A stretch of 64,000 nt of DNA from contig JAXLRU010000003.1 of the NCBI GenBank assembly GCA_046330935.1, positions 665,858-729,857 on the forward strand, written 5' to 3'. A program made the translations under genes and the position numbers. Origin of the DNA: JAXLRU01 sp046330935. Lineage in GTDB: Bacteria > Actinomycetota > Actinomycetes > Actinomycetales > Kineosporiaceae. Positions 17,622 through 25,387 of this stretch are shown here, piece after piece (within the stretch, counting starts at the first letter, position 1; each line of letters starts with the position of its first letter). The notes under the pieces are model-generated. The model was given only the letters and a program-made list of their open reading frames with translations, was not told where the DNA came from and did no database searches.

Positions 17622-17660
17622 CGGTTACTGATGTGGGACAGCACACATCACCCTAGAGTC
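17622..17660 (+). promoter_or_regulatory. island promoter motif, copy 1
   Basis: CGGTTACTGATG (17622-17633), 18 nt, CCTAGAGTC (17652-17660). This is one of four matching two-box elements in the island; the gene starts 50 bp further on with AGGAG. Confidence 0.55.
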
Positions 17661-17710
17661 GCCGCAGACGTCTGACTGACGGTCGGCGCACGCCTTTACG
17701 AGGAGCGGAG

Positions 17711-18274
17711 ATGTCCTTCTCTCATGCGGTGGGCGGCCTGCGGCATCGAACAACGTCGCGCCAGCAAGGGTCGGATCGGCCTGCCGATGCAGGTGTTGTT
17801 GCTCCCACCAACCTCGGCGCGAAAGCCGACGTGCGCTCCCGACTCACCTTCGGCTGGACCCCCATCGCAGGCGGGGTGGCTCGGCACGCGGTCTTCAAAT
17901 GGAAGAACCGCATCTACGGAATAGCCATGAATGCCGACGCGACCGATCCGTCCAGCTGGACGTCTGTGGCGCTGCAGGTTGACAACAAGCCCGATGCCGA
18001 CGTCACGTGGAAGGAGGCCTCGCTCGAGCTGACGGACGCAGCGGGCGAGACCTTCGTCGACATGGCCCGTGCCTCTGCGCGAAGCATGACGTACGACCTG
18101 CTCACACGGAACTGCTACACCGTCGTGCTGGTGGCGCTCAACGATCTCCGGCCCCGTCTGGGCGAACAGGCCGCCGGGGACATCGATCGCGTCGTCGCAG
18201 AACTGAGCACGGACAACTCCGGGGCGGGGTTGGGCAGCGAGACCGCAGCATCGGCCGCCAAGAAGAATCAATGA
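17711..18274 (+). CDS. putative eCIS-associated cargo protein, possible permuted papain fold
   Basis: 187 aa with a clear AGGAG site. No family recognised with confidence. A polar N-terminus holds VAPTNL (residues 30-35), shared with the split gene at 19055. After it come RHAVFKWKNRIYGI (His59) and YDLLTRNCYTVVL (Cys135); a His strand before an Asn-Cys helix is the order seen in permuted NlpC/PPPDE/DUF4105-type cysteine peptidases. The tail is Asp/Ser/Ala-rich. Peptidase activity and cargo role are inferences from these residues and the neighbours. Confidence 0.6.
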   Translation: MSFSHAVGGLRHRTTSRQQGSDRPADAGVVAPTNLGAKADVRSRLTFGWTPIAGGVARHAVFKWKNRIYGIAMNADATDPSSWTSVALQVDNKPDADVTWKEASLELTDAAGETFVDMARASARSMTYDLLTRNCYTVVLVALNDLRPRLGEQAAGDIDRVVAELSTDNSGAGLGSETAASAAKKNQ

Positions 18275-18500
18275 GCTCCGCCGAGCGCGCCGCCACCTCG
18301 CGTCGTTCACACGCCCCCCGCATCCGCTGTGGGCTCCACCGCACGTCGGGACGTCGCGGAGGATGCGTCGTGGTCAGCACCATCCGGAGACACTTGTGTC
18401 GCCGAGAGCACCCTTTCGGCGCTGGAGGGCCCTCACGCCCTCAGGCCTGCTCTCCAGAACTGGCTCGTCGACCTGTCAAGCAGAGGACGGTGACGCGGGC

Positions 18501-18938
18501 ATGAGGGGCCCGACTCCCGCGCCTGAGCCGGACCGCGATTCCCTCGGCGGTCGTCCGCTCGCTGCGAATGTCGACGCCGTCCTGCGGCGCAGGCGTGGTG
18601 GCGGCGACCCTCTACCCAGGGACGTCGCGGCGAAACTCGGCGCAGGGTTCGGCACCGACCTGGGGCACGTCCGCGTGCACACTGACCCTGAGGCAGCGGC
18701 AGTGTCGCGGCAGCTGCAGGCGGTCGCCTTCAGTTTCGGCAGCGATCTGTACTTCAGCTCCGGCGCGTTCGCCCCGCACAGCGCCACCGGTCGGCAGTTG
18801 CTCGCTCACGAGGTGGCCCACACCCTGCAGCCCGGTGGTGGAAGCTCGCGGACGGAGGTCGGCCGCGCGGACGACCCCGCGGAACACGCCGCCGATCAGG
18901 CGGCCGCCGCGGCGCTCAGACAGGCCGGGGGCGCCTAA
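18501..18938 (+). CDS. DUF4157 (eCIS core) domain protein
   Basis: 145 aa. Residues ~37-112 match DUF4157: LPRDVAAKLGAGFGTDLGHVRVHTDPEAA, then AFSFGSDLYFSSGAFAP and LLAHEVAHTLQP. The zinc-protease-like HEVAH is residues 103-107. DUF4157 is the most frequent marker of eCIS loci, usually fused to toxin domains; here it stands almost alone with only short flanks. The start is the ATG at 18501; coding character upstream is poor. Lies 226 bp after the previous gene, with no island motif of its own. Confidence 0.85.
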   Translation: MRGPTPAPEPDRDSLGGRPLAANVDAVLRRRRGGGDPLPRDVAAKLGAGFGTDLGHVRVHTDPEAAAVSRQLQAVAFSFGSDLYFSSGAFAPHSATGRQLLAHEVAHTLQPGGGSSRTEVGRADDPAEHAADQAAAAALRQAGGA

Positions 18939-18980
18939 TCGCGGGACCTCGTCGGCCTCGAGCTCGTCGGACTTGGGCAA

Positions 18981-19019
18981 CGACTACCGATGCTCCTCCC
19001 GAGGGGTGCCCCTACTGTC
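18981..19019 (+). promoter_or_regulatory. island promoter motif, copy 2
   Basis: CGACTACCGATG (18981-18992), 18 nt, CCTACTGTC (19011-19019). The first box is identical to that at 24151. Confidence 0.6.
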
Positions 19020-19054
19020 CGTGAGCACGCAAGGCCGCGTCGAAGGGGACCGAG

Positions 19055-19735
19055 ATGAGCGTGACGGTCAGCGTCGTCGCGGTAGAACAGCTCAAGCACG
19101 AAAGCCCGGAGAAGCACGCGACGGCCCCTGATCCAGCTGCCAGGCCCACCCCGGCGGTGGCGCCGACGAACCTCGCCGGTCCCCTGCCGAAGAAGCCGCA
19201 GTTCACACGCAGCACCAGCCTCGGGCCGGACGGTCAGCCGCTGGACATGAACGACCGTCACTTCGTCGGCGTCGAGGACAAGCCCCCGGGGGAGCGGTAC
19301 CAGCACTTCTCCACGGTGGCGATCTTCTCGCGGGAGTCGAGCAGTACGACCATGTCGAAAGCGTTCCAGCAGAAGATGATCCACGCCCACAATCGGCCCA
19401 TCGGGACCACGAAGAAGAAGGCCGAGACCGACACGCCCGAGCAGATGGAGCGGCAGGCCGCTCTCCTGGCGGCCGTGAGCAGCGCGGACTTCAAGGTCGA
19501 GCTTCACGAGCAGATGAGCAGGTTGATCAAGGACAGGAACGCCCCGGACGTCATCGTCGTCGTCGAAGGACTGCCGGAGAAGGACGACCTGACGTTCCCG
19601 TCGGGGGCGGCCACGCTGACGTACCGGTACCGGCATTCGATCGTCGGGGAGAACAAGAACGGCACGGTCGATCACAAGCAGAGCTTCACCGTGTACGTCA
19701 GGGACGACATGGTGGCTCTTCGGATTTCAGCGTGA
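19055..19735 (+). pseudogene. N-terminal part of IS-split gene, putative EEP/DNase I-like cargo
   Basis: Good AGGGGA site and ATG. 220 native residues, then ALRISA and a stop from the ISL3 end. With the IS and one GACATGGT removed, the frame continues at 21137 to give 519 aa. N-terminus: disordered, with VAPTNL at residues 35-40. Then PDVIVVVEGLPE (Glu171), which resembles the metal-binding Glu strand of endonuclease/exonuclease/phosphatase proteins, and VYVRDDMV, like the strand after it. EEP assignment is motif-level only. Confidence 0.7.
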
Positions 19736-19736
19736 T
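19714..19736 (+). repeat. left inverted repeat of the ISL3 element
   Basis: GGCTCTTCGGATTT then CAGCGTGAT. It also ends the interrupted upstream reading frame (TGA at 19733-19735) and contains the transposase stop on the other strand. Confidence 0.93.
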
Positions 19737-20925
19737 GCCTGGTGTTGACCTGGGTGTTCACGCTGCCGTCCGGGCGGCGCTGGCGGGAGGATACGGGTCT
19801 TGTAGTGGTGGGGGTTGCGGTAGCCGCGGCCGGTGCGCTTGATCTGCTTGATGGTGATCTTGGCGGCTTCGGTGCGGGCGTTGGTGACGCCGGTGAAGAC
19901 GAGGACTTCGATGGCGGGCCACCAGGTGGTGATGGTCGCGGCGAGCCGGTCGGTTTCGGGCATCGCAGCCGCGGTGACGGCGCGTCGGTGAACGAGGTCC
20001 CGACGGTGGTCGAGGTCGGTGAGGGTGGTGGCGTGGAGGAGGTGGCGGAGGCGTTCCTTCACCGCCCGCGGCGGCGATCTCCTGGGTGGGGTCGTCGGCG
20101 GTGAACGTCGCCCGGAGCCGGGCCAGGCTGGCTGAGGGTGTCCCCAGCGCGAAGCAGGAGGTCGCCGGACGTTCCAGACCGGGTCGATCCCGCGGCCGCG
20201 GCGGCCCTTGGTCTGGCAGGTGAGCGCTGCCGGACCCGGTCAGGGTGTCGTTGGCGAGTTTGACCAGGTGGAACGCGTCGACACCGACCGCGCCTGCGGG
20301 AGCTGGTCACGTAGTCGCCGCGGAACGCCGCAGAGGGGTCGATCGCGACGACCTCGATCCGGTCCTGCTCCTGCGGCCTGGCCGCCAGCCGCAGCGACCC
20401 CGGCGGCGCCGCGTCCGTCGACCACGCCGAGGACGCCCCCGGTGTCGACGTCGACGATCGTCGACATCCAGGGCTCTGCCGGCGCCAGGTGCCGTGTTCG
20501 TCGCGCCAGTACCGCGACCGGTAGCGGTGCTCGTCGATGCCCAGTCGCCGCGGGCTGGCCGCGTCGGGGTCGATGCCGAGCAGGGCAGCGGCGTTGAGGA
20601 CGGCCTGGACCGTCCACCACGACACCCCGTACGAGGCGGCGACCTCGGCGACGGACCGCCCGGCCAGGACCGCGGTGAGCAGCTGCTCCCGCAGGCGGGC
20701 GGTGGTCCTGGCCCGGGCCGGGACCTGCCCGGTGACCTCCGCGAACGTCCGCCTCGGACAGCGTTGCTCCACACAGGCGAAGCGCCGCCGGATCAGGACC
20801 ACCCGTACGGCGGCGACCGGAACGTCGCGCAGCCGTTGTCCGGGTCCGTTGAGTGGACCCGCCCCGGGCAGCACCCACAACAGGTCGGGCAGCTCCGCCT
20901 CGCCCTCGACGGAAGCGATCACCAC
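19727..20925 (-). pseudogene. ISL3-family transposase remnant
   Basis: Pieces in several frames line up as one ISL3 transposase. The N-terminal part has VRVVLIRRRFACVEQRCPRRTFAE (zinc-finger-like) and SYGVSWWTVQAVL, LGIDEHRYR (catalytic Asp region). The middle fragment DVDTGGVLGVVDGR and the C-terminal TNARTEAAKITIKQIKRTGRGYRNPHHY lie in other frames. At least three frame changes occur. Confidence 0.85.
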
Positions 20926-21105
20926 CTCGGCCGCCTCCGGGCAGGTCGACCGCGCTCACCGCGGTGCCGGGCAGGTCGAACAGCACACTCGCCGCATCCC
21001 GCGGCGAGCCCGTAACGTTGTCCGGCTCGTGGTCCTTCGATCTCGATGAGTGCCTCAGCAACACCCATCTCAGCGCAGGACCACGAGCCCCCTCACACGG
21101 GCCCG

Positions 21106-21128
21106 ATCACGCTCAAATCCGAAGAGCC
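21106..21128 (-). repeat. right inverted repeat of the ISL3 element
   Basis: Reverse complement matches the left end at 22 of 23 positions; the outer edge is AGAGCC. Confidence 0.93.
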
Positions 21129-21131
21129 GAC

Positions 21132-22037
21132 ATGGTGGACGTGTACACGATCACGACCGCCTCGGTTCGAAGGCTCGTGGGACAGCCCGGCTCAGTGCCG
21201 TCGCGACCGCAGGCGCCGGACGCGGATGAGGAAGGGCTGCCGGTGCTCGGCAAGAAGGAGGACGACGACGCCTCCGATGACGAGAGCATTGGCGGGTTCA
21301 TCCAGTGCGTGTCGGTCGAGTACAGCGACACCAGCGGCGCGAGGTTCCAGATGCTGGCCGTGCACGTGCCCAATCAGGACGCGCGCGTCGACCGCTTCCT
21401 CGCGACGCACCAGGCGTTCGAGGCCTACGCGGAGGACCAGCGGAAGAAGGGGATTTCGGTCACCTGCTACGCCGGGGACACCAACTACCCGGAGCCGATG
21501 GCTGCGCATTCCCTCCCGTCCATCGGTGGCCAGTTCGAGGACGGGAGCACGCTCGACGCACGGGGCAGCGCCGCCGCCAACGACACCTACTTCATGCAGT
21601 CCGTAGCGCTGTCGGGCTCACGTGCCGGGAGCCGGGTCCTGCAGCCCTCCGTGCTCAACTACGGCCGCCGCTTCGTCAAGAACGGTCCCGGGATCGATCA
21701 CCCGAGCTTCAACAACTACACGGCTCACGCCTTCCCCGTGAAGCACCTCTCCGCGCAGGTCCTCCACCAGCTCGACGTCCCTGCTGTCGCTGCGGCGCCG
21801 GCGGCCGTCACCGTGGAAGCAGATCTGCCCGACGACGAGATGGTCGGTGACGAGGCGGCCGTACGCCCCTCGCCGCCATCGAAGCCGAAGCCCGTCCACC
21901 CTCGTGACGCCCCCGAGGACGAGAACGACCTCGCGGAGGACGACAGCGAGGCCACCGTCGGGGCCGACGGGGCGAAGCGCCGGAAGGGCTCCCCGAAGGA
22001 CGGCTCCACCCAAGGTCCGGCTCGCCACGATGTATGA
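21132..22037 (+). pseudogene. C-terminal part of IS-split gene
   Basis: Continues the gene begun at 19055; true continuity starts at 21137. An ATG created inside the target duplication could allow a 301-aa product, though no ribosome site is visible. It contains FQMLAVHVPN and CYAGDTNYPEP (Asp334, Asn336 of the rejoined protein), like the H-strand and GDxN motif of EEP nucleases, and DHPSFNNYTAHAFPV near the position of the final His. An acidic/basic tail rich in DDE and KRRK ends the protein. Confidence 0.7.
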
Positions 22038-22085
22038 GGCGACGTGCTCAACGGCGATGGACGTGCCAGGCGTGACGATCCGTGC

Positions 22086-24107
22086 CTACTCGACGGGCAG
22101 CCCGCGCCGTCCGAGCTTGCGTACCTCACGGTCGAGGGCGTCACGCACGTGTCGCATCCCGACGGCCCCGCCGTTGTCCTCCCACGCGGCGAAGGCGGCG
22201 TCGAGGACGGCGTTGCGCACGGCACCCCCGGCGACGTCGGCGGCGGCGGCCAGGCGGTCGACGTCCACGGGGTCGTCGTCGTCGAAGCGCGCGACGTGGC
22301 GCAGGTGCGCCTGCCACAGGCCGGCGCGGGCGGCCAGGTCGGGGTCGGGGAAGTGGACGACGAAGTGCAGCCGCCGCGTGAACGCCGGGTCGAGGTTGCC
22401 GCGCAGGTTGGTGGTGAGGACGACGATGCCGTCGAAGGCCTCCATCCGCTGCAGCAGGTAGGAGACCTCGAGGTTGGCGTAGCGGTCGCGGGCGTCGCTG
22501 ACCTGCGACCGGTTGCCGAACAGCGAGTCGGCCTCGTCGAAGAACAGCACGCAGTTGAGCCGCTCGGCGGTGGTGAACACCTTCTCCAGGCGCTTCTCGG
22601 ACTCCCCGATGTACTTGTCGACGACCGTGGTCAGGTCGACGTGGTGCAGGCCCAGCCCGAGCGTGCCCGCCACGGCCTGCGCGGCGAGGGTCTTGCCCGT
22701 GCCGGGCCCGCCGGCGAACAGCGCGGCGATGCCTCGGCCCTTGCCCTTGCCGGTGAGCGGACCCTGCGCGAGGACGGCGTCGCGGTGCCGCGCCCAGCTG
22801 ACGAGGCGGTCCAGCTCGGCGCGGGTGTGCTCGGGCACGACGAGGTCGTCGAGCGTGACGGCGGAGGTGCGGGTCGAGCCCGCGCGGTCGGCCAGACGCC
22901 GGGCCGCGGCGAGGGCGGCACCGGCCCCGGGCGCGGGGGAGTCGCCGGCACGAGTGAGGTCGAGGACGGTGTGGACCTCCTCGGGCGTGACCTGTAGGGC
23001 GAGCAGGTCGACCCAGGCGGGGTCGCGCTCAGGCTCCTCACCGAGGCCGCCGCGCCACAGGGCCTCGCGGGTGGCGGCGTCCAGGCGAGGCGCGGGCACG
23101 ACCGGCGGCAGCCAGCTCGCCCACGCCGGGTCGCCGTGCCCGGCGACGACGAGCGCCACGGGCACCCCCAGCCCGGCGAGGCGGGCGAGCAGCGCGGGCG
23201 GGTCGAGCTCGGGGACGTCGCGGGCGTCGTCCGCGCGGCCCGTCGCCTCCCGGTCGTCGGGGGCGGGCCCCCGTTCGGGCAGCGCCCCCACGAGCACGAG
23301 GGCTGCTCCGCGCACCACGGCCTCCAGGACCGCGGAGTCCAGGACCTCGGGACGCCGCCGCGGGTGGGTGCGCGCCAGATCGACGCCGACGCACCCCCGT
23401 CCGAGCGCGTCGGCAGCGCCGGCCGCCATCGCCGTCCCCGACGTTCCCGCCGGCGCCGACACGATCACCAGCGCCTCGCCGTCGTGCCACAGCTGTGCCA
23501 GACGTTGCGAGCCGGGCAGCGGCAGGGGCGTGCAGCGGAGCAGGGACGAGGCGAGGGCGGGCGGAGGGGTGTCGTCGCCCAGCAGGTGGGCGGCCACCCG
23601 GTCGGGCAGCTCCAAGGTGCGGGTCAGCAGCGGTCCTCGGCCGCTCACCCGCAGCAGGCCGGTGCGGTGCAGCAGCCCCGAGGGGGTGAGCCGCGCGCGG
23701 GCCTGCGGGTGCGCCGTCGGCACGCCCAGCACCTCCAACGCGGCCTGGACGGCGGGCCGCCCCGCGACGTCGCCGGCGCGGATCCCTTCGAGCGCCGCCC
23801 CGAACGACGGGTCGATGTCGCAGCCGAGCGCGATCGCCAGGAGGTCGACGTCGAACGGGGCGAGGTCGGCGCGGGCGGCGAGCGCGTCGAGGGCGTCCCC
23901 GAGGGAGTCGAGCAGCTCGGGGGCCTGTTCCCAGGCCTCGTGGACGGCGTCCACCGCCCCGGCGAAGCGGTTGAGTGCGGGGTCGGTGGAGGGGCCCAGC
24001 CACGTCTCGGCACCCGCCCGGGCCGCCTCGTGCTTGAGCCGCCGCTCGAGGGCCTCGTCGAGGCCGGACAGGAGGCGGTCCCAGCGGGTCGGCGGGGTGT
24101 CGGTCAC
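22086..24107 (-). CDS. AAA+ ATPase of eCIS type
   Basis: 673 aa from GTG. The C-terminal AAA module has GGPGTGKT (~465), VLFFDEADSLFG (~519), LTTNLRGNLDPAFTRRL (sensor and Arg fingers, ~560). A long N-terminal region with a degenerate second ATPase-like part (VIVSAPAGTSGT, ~225) precedes it. This layout matches the ATPase found in almost every eCIS locus (Afp15/Pvc15 type), which acts in particle assembly or cargo loading. The start is 6 nt from the -10-like box, so the mRNA is likely near-leaderless. It is divergent from the lipoprotein gene. Confidence 0.85.
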   Translation of the reverse strand: MTDTPPTRWDRLLSGLDEALERRLKHEAARAGAETWLGPSTDPALNRFAGAVDAVHEAWEQAPELLDSLGDALDALAARADLAPFDVDLLAIALGCDIDPSFGAALEGIRAGDVAGRPAVQAALEVLGVPTAHPQARARLTPSGLLHRTGLLRVSGRGPLLTRTLELPDRVAAHLLGDDTPPPALASSLLRCTPLPLPGSQRLAQLWHDGEALVIVSAPAGTSGTAMAAGAADALGRGCVGVDLARTHPRRRPEVLDSAVLEAVVRGAALVLVGALPERGPAPDDREATGRADDARDVPELDPPALLARLAGLGVPVALVVAGHGDPAWASWLPPVVPAPRLDAATREALWRGGLGEEPERDPAWVDLLALQVTPEEVHTVLDLTRAGDSPAPGAGAALAAARRLADRAGSTRTSAVTLDDLVVPEHTRAELDRLVSWARHRDAVLAQGPLTGKGKGRGIAALFAGGPGTGKTLAAQAVAGTLGLGLHHVDLTTVVDKYIGESEKRLEKVFTTAERLNCVLFFDEADSLFGNRSQVSDARDRYANLEVSYLLQRMEAFDGIVVLTTNLRGNLDPAFTRRLHFVVHFPDPDLAARAGLWQAHLRHVARFDDDDPVDVDRLAAAADVAGGAVRNAVLDAAFAAWEDNGGAVGMRHVRDALDREVRKLGRRGLPVE

Positions 24108-24113
24108 GCTCGC

Positions 24114-24153
24114 GACGCTAGCGACGCGGCCCCTCGCCTGGCTTCCGTAGCGA
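24114..24153 (-). promoter_or_regulatory. island promoter motif, copy 3 (minus strand, ATPase)
   Basis: On the minus strand: TCGCTACGGAAG (24153-24142), 19 nt, GCTAGCGTC (24122-24114), then 6 nt to the GTG. Weaker first box, but the spacing and the second box fit. Its first box overlaps that of copy 4 in the dyad GTAG-CGA-CTAC. Confidence 0.45.
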
Positions 24154-24190
24154 CTACCGATGCCGCCCTCCGGCGCGCGCGCCTAGCGTC
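24151..24190 (+). promoter_or_regulatory. island promoter motif, copy 4
   Basis: CGACTACCGATG (24151-24162), 19 nt, CCTAGCGTC (24182-24190), then 6 nt to the GTG of the lipoprotein gene, the mirror image of copy 3. Confidence 0.6.
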
Positions 24191-24196
24191 GGCGCC

Positions 24197-24733
24197 GTGC
24201 CCCTCGCCGTCCCCGCCGTCGCCGTCACAGCGCCGTCCCGCCGACGCCGCCGCCGCGCCTGCCGTGCCGGGCTGACGACGTGCGTCGCGCTGCTGCTCGC
24301 GTCGACGTCGGGGTGCTCGGTGCCGCACTTCGGCGACGACAGCCACCGCACGTCCGTCATGCAGGTGAAGGCGGGCGACTGCGTCGTCCCGCCCGCGGCG
24401 GTGCAGGGGCTGCTGAGCGAGCTGACGGTGGTCGACTGCGGCCGCGCCCACCCCATGGAGGCCTACGCCGTCGTGCCCTACCGCGGCCGCGACGGCGGCG
24501 TCCCGGCCGTGTACCCCGGGCAGGCGGCGCTGAAGGCGTTCGCGGACGGCGCGTGCCTGGAGACGTTCCGGGGTTACGTGGGTGTCGACTACCGCGACTC
24601 CAGCCTGTTCTTCACGTACCTGATGCCGACGGCGCGCGACTGGCGGGAGGGCCGCGGGGACATCTCCGTGACCTGCTTCGTCACCACGACGGGTCCGCAG
24701 TTCACCAGCACCGTGCGCGACACCAAGGCGTAG
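24197..24733 (+). CDS. Septum_form-domain lipoprotein
   Basis: 178 aa. Basic N-terminus, hydrophobic stretch and lipobox-like STSGC give an exported, lipid-anchored protein. The rest follows the Septum_form pattern: KAGDC, VVDCGRAHPMEAYAVV, YPGQAALKAFADGACLETF, and SLFFTYLMPTARDWREGRGDISVTCF. Four conserved Cys residues probably form disulfides outside the membrane. It is 11 bp ahead of the PAAR-like gene, in one operon. A role in anchoring or releasing an injection system at the envelope is speculation. Confidence 0.78.
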   Translation: MPLAVPAVAVTAPSRRRRRRACRAGLTTCVALLLASTSGCSVPHFGDDSHRTSVMQVKAGDCVVPPAAVQGLLSELTVVDCGRAHPMEAYAVVPYRGRDGGVPAVYPGQAALKAFADGACLETFRGYVGVDYRDSSLFFTYLMPTARDWREGRGDISVTCFVTTTGPQFTSTVRDTKA

Positions 24734-24744
24734 AGAGGACGACG

Positions 24745-25134
24745 ATGGGCGCACCCGCGGCGACCGCGACGGCCATGGTGCAGTGCAGCTTCGGGCTGGC
24801 CCCGGCGACGCTCGTCGTGCTGCCCACGAGCCGGGTGATGATCGAGGGCAAGCCGGCCGCGACGGTGACCGATGCCGCGCCGCTGATGAACATCCCCACG
24901 TTCGGCATGTGCACGTCGCTGGCGAATCCCACCGTGGCTGCCGCGACGTCGGCTGCACTCGGGGTGCTCACGCCGATGCCGTGCATCCCCGCGACAGCCC
25001 CCTGGGTCAACGGTGCGCCCCGCACCATGATCGGCGGCCGCCCCGCGCTGGCCCTGGGGGCGCAGTGCCTGTGCGCCTACGGCGGGGTGGTGCAGATCCT
25101 CAACCCTCAGGCCCTGCGGACCACGGTCGGCTGA
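24745..25134 (+). CDS. DUF4280 PAAR-like protein
   Basis: 129 aa with AGAGAGGA ribosome site. Nearly the whole protein is the DUF4280 domain: MVQCSFGLAPATLVVLP, FGMCTSLANPTVAAATSAALG, MPCIPATAPW, MIGGRPAL and CLCAYGGVV. Conserved Cys residues likely bind metal at the tip. Members form the sharp cap of contractile injection spikes. In the operon of the Septum_form lipoprotein under promoter copy 4. Confidence 0.9.
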   Translation: MGAPAATATAMVQCSFGLAPATLVVLPTSRVMIEGKPAATVTDAAPLMNIPTFGMCTSLANPTVAAATSAALGVLTPMPCIPATAPWVNGAPRTMIGGRPALALGAQCLCAYGGVVQILNPQALRTTVG

Positions 25135-25387
25135 GGCTTTCTTGTTCGACCTGCGGCCGTCCGGGGGTCCTGCGTGTGCGGGCGGCGGCCGCCGTGTCGT
25201 GAGTGTGGTGCGGGACATGACGACGTCGTGGGGAGGCGCGCGCGGGGGGTGCTTGTTTCACCTCGGGTCGCCATCGGTGGAAGCGTCCGGACGGCATTCA
25301 TGGGACCTTCTTCGGCGCACGTGAATTTCGGGTTACGGAGCCCTTATCGGCTGGTCCTCTTCGTCCCGTCCACGCTACAATCCTGCC

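Larger units (their letters stand above)
19714..21128 (-). mobile_element. ISL3-family insertion sequence, degenerate
   Basis: 1415 bp. Ends are 23-bp inverted repeats beginning GGCTCTTCGGATTT, typical of ISL3, with 22 matches. Exact 8-bp target duplications GACATGGT lie at 19706-19713 and 21129-21136. The transposase inside is broken by frameshifts, so the copy is probably immobile by itself. Confidence 0.95.

Noticed and set aside
17622..25134. Prophage or complete eCIS locus
   Set aside because: No sheath, tube, baseplate, portal, terminase or integrase genes are visible; only accessory components can be supported.
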